From assembly GCA_035705495.1 (NCBI GenBank), contig DASSWB010000038.1, positions 1 to 12,036 on the forward strand: DNA of 12,036 bases, in the 5' to 3' direction. A model generated the notes under the pieces. It saw nothing but the letters and a program-made list of their open reading frames with translations. It searched no databases and was not told the origin of the DNA. This document shows, in pieces, positions 1 through 7,545 of the stretch. Within the stretch, counting starts at the first letter, position 1. Each line of letters starts with the position of its first letter. The translations under genes and the position numbers were made by a program. Source of the DNA: DASSWB01 sp035705495. Its GTDB lineage: Bacteria > Bacteroidota > Bacteroidia > Flavobacteriales > Flavobacteriaceae.

Positions 1-387
1 AAATCCACGACCAGTGGTGGTGTAAAAGAAATTCGTCCGTTATTTACAGCTCAGGAAATTATTGATTTTCAAGAATTGATTAGACGAATTCCTGTTGCGG
101 ACAATGTGATTGAATACGCTGTGGGATTGGTTTCGAAAACACGTCCGCAGGAACAAAATGCCGCCAATATTGTAAAAGAATACATTGAATGGGGCGCTGG
201 CCCTAGGGCTTCCCAGAACTTAATTTTAGCTGCCAAAGTGAATGCCGCGGTTAAAGGAAAGTTTTCTCCAGATATTGAAGACGTCCAATCTGTCGCAATC
301 GGAATTCTACGACACCGAATCGTGAAGAATTACAAAGCCGAAGCAGAAGGAATCACCGAAGATTATATTATTAAGGAGTTATTTTAA
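1..387 (+). CDS. MoxR-family AAA+ ATPase, C-terminal part (5' truncated)
   Basis: The reading frame is open from base 1 to the TAA at 385-387, giving 128 residues, so the gene begins before the window and the ATG at 76 is internal. What remains is the helical lid region of a MoxR-type AAA+ ATPase. It includes the sensor-2-like segment WGAGPRASQ (about residues 63-71), followed by a helix, and the closing SPDIEDV...ILRHRI block typical of this family. The Walker A and B motifs would lie upstream and cannot be seen. MoxR ATPases are cytoplasmic chaperone-like ATPases, often encoded beside von Willebrand A-domain proteins and involved in metal-centre insertion or envelope stress. No such partner is visible here. 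Only 9 nt separate it from the CPBP protease gene, so the two are probably co-transcribed. The family call is firm; its client is unknown. Confidence 0.9.
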   Translation, partial: KSTTSGGVKEIRPLFTAQEIIDFQELIRRIPVADNVIEYAVGLVSKTRPQEQNAANIVKEYIEWGAGPRASQNLILAAKVNAAVKGKFSPDIEDVQSVAIGILRHRIVKNYKAEAEGITEDYIIKELF

Positions 388-396
388 ATACTTGGA

Positions 397-1608
397 ATGT
401 TTAAAAACAAAAAGTACAACTGGTTATTGATTACCGGAACGCTACTTTATTTAGTTCTATTTATTTGGAATACATTTTTTGGTGATACGTTTGAATTCCA
501 CGAGACCAGAAACAGTGAAGCATTAGGAAACTTGAGTATCTATTTAGTGGTACTTATAGCTGTGGTCTTTGCACCATTTTGGGAGGAATTTGTTTTCAGG
601 GGAGGATTTCAGTCCAATAACAATTGGCGGATTACTTCACTGGTCTTTTTAGTGATATTTAATCTTTTTGCAGCGAAATGGCATATGCTTCCTTTTACAC
701 TTTTTGTTGCTGTTGCCCTTGTTGTTAAGCCTTATGGTAAACATAAAAAAGTGATGCAGGTGCTTATCGCTTTGGCTTCCATTACAGCTTTCGTCTTTGT
801 GCATTATGAAATTGATAAAGTTAATTTTTCCACGCTTCCACAACTTTGTACACATTTCGCAATCTCCTTTATACTGACTTGGGTTGTCATAAACTACTCA
901 CTTACAAAATCTATGTTGGTGCATGCGCTTTACAATTTTGTCGTAATTTTTCTCGGAATCGTTATGGCTCCGGAATTGCCAAATGATTTAGGAAAAAAAG
1001 GAAGTGCTGAAACCGCATCTATTTCTTACTCATGGGAAGTGTTTTCTCCTTTTGAATTAAATAAGGGTAGAATGGAAACCAACCAGGAGGAAGTGAACGT
1101 AGAAAAACTGAGACTCGACAAAGTTATTCCTTCAATTTATTGGTCTATTGAAAATTCTGACCATCTTGTACAATATGATTTTTATTCCTTTAAGAAATTC
1201 AGTTTTAATTTTCAAAATACTGCTGATTTACCGCAAGGTGAGTTTTATAAAGAAATATTGAAAGAATTACATAATCGGAAAATCATTCATATAGATACAA
1301 TGACGATAAAATCCGAAGGGATAATCCTTGAAACAGGACTTTCTCCAGATTTATGTAATTGCAAGCAGACCGAAGCAATTAAATGCCATAATATTTCGGA
1401 GGTGAAAAAATATCTTTATGAAGAATTTGATATATTTTTAAAATTACCGGTCGATTTAAAAGTTTGTGCGATTAGAATAGATTTAAATTCTTCCAAAGAG
1501 GAAATAATATTTACTTTAGAATCTGTTTTTCAAGTTAATCTAAGACAGGAAGAACTCGCACACCAGAAAGTTGTAATTTCTGATTATACAATTGCGAAGC
1601 AGAATTAA
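397..1608 (+). CDS. CPBP-family intramembrane metalloprotease with an unusual C-terminal extension
   Basis: The 403-residue protein has two parts. The first ~190 residues are hydrophobic, with about seven candidate membrane segments (roughly 8-28, 46-62, 80-95, 97-112, 118-138, 150-167, 172-190). They carry the three CPBP/CAAX-protease (Abi, PF02517) signatures: EExxxR as E63-E64-FVF-R68, FxxxH as F132-VFV-H136, and HxxxN as H176-ALY-N180. These residues are expected to bind the metal and water in the membrane. Typical CPBP proteins end soon after motif 3, but this one continues for ~210 polar residues. The extension has a Cys cluster (C320, C322, C330), a fourth cysteine at C357, and a final alpha/beta-looking stretch (about 350-396) that loosely recalls STN-type secretin/TonB N-terminal domains. 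I do not recognise the extension. ATG 397 lies 9 nt after the MoxR gene, suggesting one transcript. Substrate unknown; protease activity is inferred from motifs only. Confidence 0.82.
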   Translation: MFKNKKYNWLLITGTLLYLVLFIWNTFFGDTFEFHETRNSEALGNLSIYLVVLIAVVFAPFWEEFVFRGGFQSNNNWRITSLVFLVIFNLFAAKWHMLPFTLFVAVALVVKPYGKHKKVMQVLIALASITAFVFVHYEIDKVNFSTLPQLCTHFAISFILTWVVINYSLTKSMLVHALYNFVVIFLGIVMAPELPNDLGKKGSAETASISYSWEVFSPFELNKGRMETNQEEVNVEKLRLDKVIPSIYWSIENSDHLVQYDFYSFKKFSFNFQNTADLPQGEFYKEILKELHNRKIIHIDTMTIKSEGIILETGLSPDLCNCKQTEAIKCHNISEVKKYLYEEFDIFLKLPVDLKVCAIRIDLNSSKEEIIFTLESVFQVNLRQEELAHQKVVISDYTIAKQN

Positions 1609-1628
1609 TTCATCCCATTCTCCTCACA

Positions 1629-1661
1629 TTTGTTTTTTATAATTTTTTCGGGATAAATTTG
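1629..1661 (+). promoter_or_regulatory. Candidate Bacteroidetes-type promoter P1 for aconitase
   Basis: TTTG at 1629-1632 is separated by 21 nt from TAAATTTG at 1654-1661. This matches the known Bacteroidetes sigma-ABfr layout (-33 TTTG, 19-21 nt, -7 TAnnTTTG) at every defined base. Transcription would begin near 1667, giving a leader of about 165 nt before the aconitase ATG. The region is very AT-rich, so a chance match is possible. Confidence 0.5.
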
Positions 1662-1669
1662 TGAATTAT

Positions 1670-1714
1670 GTAATTATTTTAGGTTTAATTGACTTTAGTC
1701 TAAAAAATAATTAC
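1670..1714 (+). repeat. AU-rich inverted repeat in the aconitase leader
   Basis: The left arm GTAATTATTTTAG (1670-1682) is the reverse complement of CTAAAAAATAATTAC (1700-1714) apart from two extra A residues in the right arm. The arms give a 13-bp stem with a 2-nt bulge and a 17-nt loop. If promoter P1 is used, the stem would lie almost at the 5' end of the transcript. There are only two G-C pairs, so it is weak. It could be an mRNA 5' stem-loop, a dyad operator, or chance in an AT-rich spacer. Confidence 0.4.
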
Positions 1715-1791
1715 TCGTAGCCTAATTCTTTAAATTAATATCCCCAGAACTATAAGAAAACTGAATATTTTTAAAATTGTCTTCAAATTCG

Positions 1792-1799
1792 TACTTTCG
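1792..1799 (+). promoter_or_regulatory. Candidate -7 box, second promoter P2 for aconitase
   Basis: TACTTTCG matches the -7 consensus TAnnTTTG except at one position. It would place the transcription start near 1805, about 28 nt before the aconitase ATG, which is a common distance in this phylum. No good -33 TTTG lies 19-21 nt upstream; the nearest TTG (1777-1779) is only 12 nt away. It may be a second, proximal promoter or the only real one. Confidence 0.35.
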
Positions 1800-1832
1800 C
1801 AAAAGATTTTTCAGAATTAAAAAAACAGAATT

Positions 1833-4100
1833 ATGGCTTACGACATTGATATGATTAAAAAGGTATATGGCCAAATTGCTGAACGTGTTGAGAAAGCACG
1901 CGAAGTAGTTGGAAAACCTTTGACCCTTTCAGAAAAAATTCTTTATTCGCATTTATGGGATGGAAATCCAACAACAGCCTTTAAAAGAGGTGTTGATTAT
2001 GTAGATTTCGCGCCCGACCGTATTGCTTGTCAAGATGCAACAGCACAGATGGCGTTGTTGCAATTCATGCAAGCCGGAAAACCAAAAGTAGCGGTTCCTA
2101 CAACCGTACATTGTGATCACTTGATTCAAGCTAAACTGGGAGCAAAATTCGATTTGCAAGCGGCAAACAAAAGCAGTTCTGAAGTTTTTGAATTCTTGGA
2201 ATCGGTTTCCAATAAATACGGAATTGGTTTCTGGAAACCAGGGGCAGGGATTATTCACCAGGTGGTTTTGGAAAATTATGCATTTCCAGGCGGAATGATG
2301 ATCGGTACCGATTCGCATACGGTAAATGCCGGCGGATTGGGAATGGTCGCGATTGGTGTTGGTGGTGCTGATGCTGTTGACGTAATGGCTGGAATGGCTT
2401 GGGAATTGAAATTTCCTAAACTGATAGGAGTGAAGTTGACCGGAAAACTCTCTGGTTGGACTGCTCCAAAAGATGTTATCTTGAAAGTTGCAGGAATTCT
2501 GACCGTAAAAGGTGGAACCGGTGCAATTATAGAATACTTCGGTGAAGGTGCCAAATCAATGTCGGCTACCGGAAAAGGTACAATCTGTAACATGGGCGCC
2601 GAAGTTGGTGCAACCACTTCAACTTTTGGTTATGATGACTCGATGGAGCGTTATTTAAGAGCGACAAATCGTGCAGATGTTGCTGATGCCGCAAATCAAG
2701 TAAAAGCATATTTAACTGGTGATGACGAAGTTTACGCGAATCCTCAGCAATATTTTGATGAAGTCATTGAAATCAATTTATCAGAATTAAAACCGCACTT
2801 AAACGGTCCATTTACACCAGATTTGGCGACTCCGATTTCAGAGATGAAACAAAAAGCCGAAGAAAATGGATGGCCTTTGGATGTAGATTGGGGATTGATT
2901 GGTTCATGTACCAACTCGTCTTACGAAGATTTAACTCGGGCTGCTTCGGTTGCGCGACAAGCTGTTGACAATAATGTAAAGGCTAAATCCGACTTCGGAA
3001 TAAATCCAGGTTCTGAAACAATCAGGTTTACTGCGGAAAGAGACGGATTGTTGAAAATCTTTGAAGATTTAAATGCAACTATTTTTACCAATGCCTGCGG
3101 ACCTTGTATCGGTCAATGGGACAGAAGTGACCGTTTGGGCGATGAGAAAAACACGATTGTTCATTCCTTTAACCGAAACTTCTCAAAACGTGCCGATGGA
3201 AATCCGAATACACACGCTTTTGTTGGTTCTCCAGAATTAATCGCTGCAATTGCGATTTCTGGTAGATTGGATTTTGATCCGACTACAGATAAATTGATCA
3301 ATGAAAATGGCGAAGAAGTGATGTTGCAAGAACCAACAGGATTGGAATTGCCTCCAAAAGGGTTTGATGTTGAAGACCCAGGTTATTTGGCACCGACTGA
3401 AAATGGCGCAAAAGTAGAGGTGAAAGTGAGTCCGACTTCAGAAAGATTACAACTTCTTGAACCTTTCGAGCCTTGGGATGGACAAAATTTGATGGGCGCA
3501 AAATTATTGATCAAGGCTTTCGGAAAATGTACCACGGATCATATTTCCATGGCGGGACCTTGGTTAAGATTTAGAGGGCATTTGGATAACATTTCCAACA
3601 ACTGTTTAATCGGTGCCGTGAATGCTTTTAACAAGCAAACAAACTTGGTGAAAAATCAATTGACAGGAGAATATGCTGCTGTTCCTGCGGTTCAAAGAGA
3701 ATACAAAGCAGCCGAAATTCCAACAGTTGTGGTGGGAGATCATAATTACGGTGAAGGTTCGTCTCGTGAACATGCGGCAATGGAGCCAAGACATCTTGGA
3801 GTTAAAGTTGTTCTGGTGAAATCTTTTGCGAGAATCCACGAAACAAACTTGAAAAAACAAGGAATGTTGGGACTGACTTTTGCAAATGAAAGTGATTACG
3901 ATCTAATCCAAGAGGATGATACTTTCAACTTTACAGATTTGGAAAATTTTGCACCTGGAAAGCAATTAACAATTGAACTGGTTCATGCGGATGGTTCTAA
4001 AGATGAAATAAAAGTAAACCATACTTACAACGATTCCCAAATTGAATGGTTCAAGCATGGTTCAGCATTAAACTTGATTAAAAAGGAAAATGCCGCTTAA
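1833..4100 (+). CDS. acn: Aconitate hydratase, mitochondrial type
   Basis: This enzyme interconverts citrate and isocitrate through cis-aconitate in the TCA cycle, in the cytoplasm. Its 755 residues match the mitochondrial-type aconitase rather than the longer AcnA (~890) or AcnB (~865) of enterobacteria. The [4Fe-4S] cluster ligands are C359 (LIGSCTNSSYED) and C422/C425 (NACGPCIGQ), one residue offset from mature mammalian aconitase. Other visible active-site motifs are D95-H96 (TVHCDHLI), D160-S161-H162 (GTDSHTVNAGG), the arginines of SFNRNFSKR (445-453), and S643-S644-R645 (GEGSSREHAA) with the catalytic serine. The swivel domain is present and the protein looks intact. ATG 1833 begins MAYDIDMIKK, as in homologues, with no Shine-Dalgarno. 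It has its own leader and a strong terminator follows, so it is probably a single-gene transcript. The exposed cubane iron makes activity sensitive to iron supply and oxidants. Very confident. Confidence 0.98.
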   Translation: MAYDIDMIKKVYGQIAERVEKAREVVGKPLTLSEKILYSHLWDGNPTTAFKRGVDYVDFAPDRIACQDATAQMALLQFMQAGKPKVAVPTTVHCDHLIQAKLGAKFDLQAANKSSSEVFEFLESVSNKYGIGFWKPGAGIIHQVVLENYAFPGGMMIGTDSHTVNAGGLGMVAIGVGGADAVDVMAGMAWELKFPKLIGVKLTGKLSGWTAPKDVILKVAGILTVKGGTGAIIEYFGEGAKSMSATGKGTICNMGAEVGATTSTFGYDDSMERYLRATNRADVADAANQVKAYLTGDDEVYANPQQYFDEVIEINLSELKPHLNGPFTPDLATPISEMKQKAEENGWPLDVDWGLIGSCTNSSYEDLTRAASVARQAVDNNVKAKSDFGINPGSETIRFTAERDGLLKIFEDLNATIFTNACGPCIGQWDRSDRLGDEKNTIVHSFNRNFSKRADGNPNTHAFVGSPELIAAIAISGRLDFDPTTDKLINENGEEVMLQEPTGLELPPKGFDVEDPGYLAPTENGAKVEVKVSPTSERLQLLEPFEPWDGQNLMGAKLLIKAFGKCTTDHISMAGPWLRFRGHLDNISNNCLIGAVNAFNKQTNLVKNQLTGEYAAVPAVQREYKAAEIPTVVVGDHNYGEGSSREHAAMEPRHLGVKVVLVKSFARIHETNLKKQGMLGLTFANESDYDLIQEDDTFNFTDLENFAPGKQLTIELVHADGSKDEIKVNHTYNDSQIEWFKHGSALNLIKKENAA

Positions 4101-4130
4101 TTGTCCTTGGGATAAAAACAGAATTTTTGT

Positions 4131-4164
4131 AAAACCCAGAATTTTTTCTGGGTTTTCTTATTTT
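4131..4164 (+). terminator. Intrinsic terminator of the aconitase gene
   Basis: A perfect 11-bp stem pairs AAAACCCAGAA (4131-4141) with TTCTGGGTTTT (4146-4156) around a TTTT loop. A T-rich tract follows (CTTATTTT to 4164). It lies 30 nt after the aconitase stop. The arms start with A4 and end with T4, so it could also act on the other strand, but no converging gene is visible. Confidence 0.85.
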
Positions 4165-4224
4165 GGCAAAACTAAAAAAATCATAATTATTATGGGCTTG
4201 CCAGTTAATGAGAATCGGTTTCCA

Positions 4225-4232
4225 TATTTTTG
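4225..4232 (+). promoter_or_regulatory. Candidate -7 box of the FMN reductase-pabB operon
   Basis: TATTTTTG is a perfect TAnnTTTG -7 box located after the aconitase terminator. The predicted transcription start, near 4238, is only about 10 nt before ATG 4248. The upstream TTG (4198-4200) is 24 nt away, a little beyond the usual 19-21, so the -33 element is weak. The box overlaps the TTG at 4230, which argues against that codon as the start. Confidence 0.5.
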
Positions 4233-4247
4233 AACAAATCATACGCT

Positions 4248-4787
4248 ATGAAAAAAATCCTTGCCTTCGCGGGTTCCAATAGTCCGACTTCCATAAACCA
4301 TCAGTTGGTTTTGCACGTAAGCGAAAAAATAATGGAACATGAGGTTAACTTGATCAAACTCACCGATTTCAATATTCCAATGTACAGTATTGTTCTTGAA
4401 AAAGAAGGAATTCCAGAAGATGTGAAAAATCTCTATAAAATGATTTTGGATCACGACGCCTTGATTATTTCTGTGAATGAATACAATCATAATGTATCGG
4501 GATTTTTCAAGAATATTTTGGACTGGCTGTCACGTGAGGACAGAAAATTTTTACAAGAGAAAAAAATACTTTTAATGAGCACTTCGCCTGGCAAACGTGG
4601 CGGTGCTTCGGCTTTTGAATATGCCGAACATATTTTTACGTTTTTTGGCGGTGAAATTATTGAGAGCTTCAAATTCCCCGAATTTTACCAGTATTTTAAT
4701 TCCGAAGAAAACAAGTTCTCCGACGAAATTCAGGAATTGGGTTTAATGGATGTACTTACTAACTTTGCACAGCAAATCAAGGATTAA
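4248..4787 (+). CDS. NAD(P)H-dependent FMN reductase family flavoprotein
   Basis: The 179-residue protein has the flavodoxin-like fold of the NADPH-dependent FMN reductase family (PF03358), which includes quinone, chromate and azo-dye reductases. Strand 1 and the FMN phosphate loop are ILAFAGSNSPTSINHQL (residues 4-20). The isoalloxazine-side loop is NEYNHNVSGFFKNILDWLSR (77-96), matching the family pattern EYN...P/SG.LKN.LDWL. The region after strand 4 (MSTSPGKRGGA, 110-120) is also typical. There is no signal peptide, so it is cytoplasmic. An in-frame TTG at 4230 would add six residues but sits inside the -7 box; ATG 4248 gives the normal family N-terminus. The stop codon is directly followed by the GTG of the PabB-like gene, so the two are co-transcribed and probably translationally coupled. 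The true electron acceptor cannot be told from sequence. Confidence 0.9.
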   Translation: MKKILAFAGSNSPTSINHQLVLHVSEKIMEHEVNLIKLTDFNIPMYSIVLEKEGIPEDVKNLYKMILDHDALIISVNEYNHNVSGFFKNILDWLSREDRKFLQEKKILLMSTSPGKRGGASAFEYAEHIFTFFGGEIIESFKFPEFYQYFNSEENKFSDEIQELGLMDVLTNFAQQIKD

Positions 4788-6095
4788 GTGCGTACAACAA
4801 AACAATTTCAACTTTCAAATTCCGACTTTAAAAAAAAACTTTTTCACTGGGCAAAGCAGTTTGATGAAATCGTTTGGTTGGACAGCAATAAGTACGATCA
4901 CAAATATTCGGATTATGACGCTGTATTGGCGGTTGAAGCTTTTACGGCGATTAAAACCGATTACGTTTCTGCTTTTGAAAAACTAAAAGAATATCAGCAG
5001 CAAACGGCCGATTGGATTTTCGGATATCTTTCATACGATTTAAAAAACGATACGGAAAACCTGATTTCCGCCAATTCTGATCGTCTGCATTTCCCCGATC
5101 TCTATTTTTTTCAACCTAAAAAAATATTTCTACTGAAAGGAAATGTTTTGGAGGTCCACTATCTAAAAATGGTGGATGACGAAATTGATACTGATTTGGA
5201 TGCAATAATGAATTCCGAATTGTTGCATAATTCCAATCCAACTGTGGAATTACCGCGAATTCAATCAAAAATATCCAAAGAAGCTTATTTTTCAAAAGTT
5301 GAAAAAATGCTGGCGCACATTCAGCACGGAGATATTTACGAAGCCAATTTCTGCATGGAATTTTTTATTGAAAATGCTCGAATCGATCCGTTTAAAATTT
5401 TTCAGGATTTAAATTCAATTTCGAAACCTCCTTTTGCTGCTTTTTTAAAATTGGAAAATTACTTCGCTTTGAGTGCTTCTCCAGAGCGCTACATTAAAAA
5501 ATCCGAAGAGAAAATTATTTCCCAACCCATAAAGGGAACGGCGAAAAGATCAAAAAATCCAGAGGAAGATAATTCTCTGGCAACAAATTTAGCGACCGAC
5601 GAGAAAGAACGCTCGGAAAATATCATGATTGTTGATTTGGTACGGAATGATCTTTCAAAAACCGCCACAAAAGCCAGTGTTGAGGTTGAAGAACTCTGTC
5701 GGGTTTATACTTTTGAGCAAGTCCATCAACTAATTTCGACAGTAGTTTCTAAAGTTGAAAAAACCACGTCACCCGTAGATATTTTAAAATCAACTTTCCC
5801 TATGGGAAGTATGACCGGTGCGCCAAAAGTCTCTGCAATGCAGATTATTGAGGAACTGGAAGAAACAAAACGAAGTCTATATAGTGGTGCCATTGGCTAT
5901 TTTAAACCGCCTGAAAATGGAATAACGGCCGACTTCGATTTTAATGTGGTGATTAGAAGTATTTTGTATAATTCCGAAAATAAATACCTCTCTTTTTCGG
6001 TCGGTGGTGCGATCACGGCAAAATCGGTTCCCGAGAACGAATATGAAGAATGTTTATTGAAGTCGGAAGCAATGCGTAATGTTCTGGAAATGTAA
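4788..6095 (+). CDS. pabB: Chorismate-binding enzyme, aminodeoxychorismate synthase component I (PabB-like)
   Basis: The product (435 residues) belongs to the anthranilate/aminodeoxychorismate synthase component I family. Chorismate-site motifs are all in the C-terminal two thirds: GDIYEANFC (181-189), LSASPERY (228-235), QPIKGTAKR (246-254), NIMIVDLVRNDLS (278-290), H313, GSMTGAPK (340-347), GGAIT (406-410) and the metal-binding end around E418-K425. The lysine of PIKGT (K249) is the hallmark of PabB; TrpE has PIAGT. This supports making 4-amino-4-deoxychorismate for p-aminobenzoate and folate. PabB normally needs the glutamine amidotransferase PabA for ammonia and the lyase PabC for the next step; neither is in this window. 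The GTG start at 4788 follows the upstream TAA with no spacing. No in-frame ATG is near the N-terminus, and MRTTKQF agrees with flavobacterial homologues as I recall them. A role with another chorismate product is less likely. Confidence 0.88.
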   Translation: MRTTKQFQLSNSDFKKKLFHWAKQFDEIVWLDSNKYDHKYSDYDAVLAVEAFTAIKTDYVSAFEKLKEYQQQTADWIFGYLSYDLKNDTENLISANSDRLHFPDLYFFQPKKIFLLKGNVLEVHYLKMVDDEIDTDLDAIMNSELLHNSNPTVELPRIQSKISKEAYFSKVEKMLAHIQHGDIYEANFCMEFFIENARIDPFKIFQDLNSISKPPFAAFLKLENYFALSASPERYIKKSEEKIISQPIKGTAKRSKNPEEDNSLATNLATDEKERSENIMIVDLVRNDLSKTATKASVEVEELCRVYTFEQVHQLISTVVSKVEKTTSPVDILKSTFPMGSMTGAPKVSAMQIIEELEETKRSLYSGAIGYFKPPENGITADFDFNVVIRSILYNSENKYLSFSVGGAITAKSVPENEYEECLLKSEAMRNVLEM

Positions 6096-6132
6096 ATTAA
6101 ACTTTTTCCCTTTTTCAGACTCTAATTACAAA

Positions 6133-6166
6133 AATCGGTGAAAAACCATCATAGGTTTTTTCGATT
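6133..6166 (+). terminator. Candidate hairpin terminator after pabB
   Basis: AAAAACC (6141-6147) pairs with GGTTTTT (6154-6160) around a 6-nt loop. AATCG (6133-6137) pairs with CGATT (6162-6166), with a 3-nt against 1-nt internal loop between the two stems. The run of T lies within the stem rather than after it. The hairpin sits 37 nt past the pabB stop and before the tilS promoter, which fits a terminator at an operon boundary. Confidence 0.5.
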
Positions 6167-6218
6167 CATATATTTAAAATATTGCGGTTTAAGGAACCAA
6201 TTAAAGGTCCAAAATCCC

Positions 6219-6226
6219 TAACTTTA
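6219..6226 (+). promoter_or_regulatory. Candidate -7 box of the tilS-dsbD operon
   Basis: TAACTTTA matches TAnnTTTG except for the last base and ends 5 nt before ATG 6232. The expected transcription start would coincide almost with the start codon, giving a leaderless or near-leaderless mRNA. No clear -33 TTTG is present 19-21 nt upstream, so support is partial. Confidence 0.4.
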
Positions 6227-6231
6227 CGCAT

Positions 6232-7545
6232 ATGACAAAGCGGTTTCAGGATCACATAAACCGGGAATTTCCACAACTTTCGGAAAGCAAATTGCTGGTC
6301 GCCATTAGCGGCGGACTCGATAGTGTGGTCTTGGCGCATTTGTGCAGTGCAATTGGTTTGAAATTCTCTTTGGCGCACTGTAATTTCAATTTGCGTGGAG
6401 AGGAAAGTGATTCGGACGAAGTTTTCGTTTATGAATTGGCCAAAAAACTGAATGTTGAAGTTTTTGTGGAATATTTTGATACCAAAAAATATGCTGAAGA
6501 TGAGAAAGTTTCCATTCAAATGGCGGCTCGGGAACTTCGCTACAATTGGTTTTTGGAACTGAAAAATGCACTATCATTCAATTACATCTTAACGGCTCAT
6601 CACGCCAATGACAGTGCAGAAACTTTTCTCATCAATTTTATCCGCGGAACCGGATTGGACGGTTTAACGGGAATTCCAAAAGAAAACAAAGGTATCATTA
6701 GGCCGTTACTTCATTTTTCCAGAGTGGAAATCGAAACGTTTGCAAAAGAAAATAATATTAGCTGGCGTGAAGATAGCAGCAATGCTTCTGTAAAATATCT
6801 TCGAAATAAAATTAGACATCAAATCATTCCAATTATTGAGGAAATAAATCCGAAGTTTCTGGAATCTTTCTTGAAAACACAACATCATTTGCTGCAAAGT
6901 GCCGATTTATTGGAAGATTATACCGCTTTGCTTTTTAGGGAAATTGTTAGCAAGAAGGACGATGCCTATTTTTTTGATGTTAAAAAAATAGCTGCAACAC
7001 CAAATCCGAATGCGGTATTATATCAATTGCTGAATGGCTTCGGATTTACAGCTTGGGAAGATATTTATGATCTACTCGAAGCACAATCCGGAAAAATCAT
7101 TTATTCAGAAACACACCGATTGATAAAAGGTCGGGAACATTTAATCTTGACCGTGATTTCTTCCGAAGGAAAAAATCCTGTTTTTTATATTTCCGAAGAA
7201 GAAAACCAGATTGTGTTACCGTTTGGAAAAATTAATTTGGAAGAAGTCGATGAAATTGAAGAATTGGACGCTCATATTGTTTATTTGGACAAGAATAAAC
7301 TTCAGTTTCCGTTGAAATTGAGAAAATGGGAAGCGGGTGATAGTTTTTATCCCTTCGGAATGAGCGGAACCAAAAAACTGAGTGATTTTTTCACAGATAA
7401 AAAATTGTCGTTACACGAGAAAGAAAATGTGTGGCTGCTTTTTTCAGAAGATAAAATTGTTTGGGTGATCAATTTTCGCGCAGACAACAGATATAAAATA
7501 GAAAACGATACCCAAACCATACTTAAAGTTAGTTGTACATCATGA
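6232..7545 (+). CDS. tilS: tRNA(Ile)-lysidine synthase
   Basis: TilS attaches lysine to C34 of the tRNA-Ile with CAU anticodon, using ATP. The resulting lysidine makes that tRNA read AUA and be charged with isoleucine, an essential step in most bacteria. The 437 residues are close to the E. coli enzyme (432). The N-type PP-loop SGGLDS is at 26-31. The family block LTAHHANDSAETFLINFIRG follows at 120-139, then GLTGIP (144-149) and IRPLL (156-160). RNKIRHQIIP (191-200) belongs to the region involved in tRNA recognition. The C-terminal TilS domain starts near 360, with LRKWEAGDSFYPFGMSGTKK (363-382) and LSDFF. ATG 6232 gives MTKRFQDHIN and a normal distance to the PP-loop. The last 4 nt (ATGA, 7542-7545) overlap the dsbD start, implying translational coupling. 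No odd features. Confidence 0.97.
   Translation: MTKRFQDHINREFPQLSESKLLVAISGGLDSVVLAHLCSAIGLKFSLAHCNFNLRGEESDSDEVFVYELAKKLNVEVFVEYFDTKKYAEDEKVSIQMAARELRYNWFLELKNALSFNYILTAHHANDSAETFLINFIRGTGLDGLTGIPKENKGIIRPLLHFSRVEIETFAKENNISWREDSSNASVKYLRNKIRHQIIPIIEEINPKFLESFLKTQHHLLQSADLLEDYTALLFREIVSKKDDAYFFDVKKIAATPNPNAVLYQLLNGFGFTAWEDIYDLLEAQSGKIIYSETHRLIKGREHLILTVISSEGKNPVFYISEEENQIVLPFGKINLEEVDEIEELDAHIVYLDKNKLQFPLKLRKWEAGDSFYPFGMSGTKKLSDFFTDKKLSLHEKENVWLLFSEDKIVWVINFRADNRYKIENDTQTILKVSCTS

Noticed and set aside
649..855. Antisense open frame opposite the CPBP gene (and similar minus-strand frames throughout)
   Set aside because: These lie wholly inside well-supported + strand genes, have no family motifs and show unnatural residue composition; they are shadows of the coding frame.
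1694..1704. Short perfect palindrome TTTAGTCTAAA in the aconitase leader as an operator
   Set aside because: Only 5-bp arms in AT-rich sequence, and it overlaps the larger inverted repeat; no known regulator motif is matched.
4230..4247. TTG at 4230 as the start of the FMN reductase
   Set aside because: It lies within the -7 promoter box and adds six residues not expected in the family; ATG 4248 is better.
4750..4986. A + strand 78-residue open frame overlapping the pabB start
   Set aside because: It overlaps the FMN reductase end and the PabB N-terminus in another frame and has no recognisable features, whereas both overlapping genes are clear.
7533..7541. TTG at 7533 as the start of dsbD
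   Set aside because: ATG 7542 gives a cleaner signal peptide and the typical ATGA overlap with the tilS stop.
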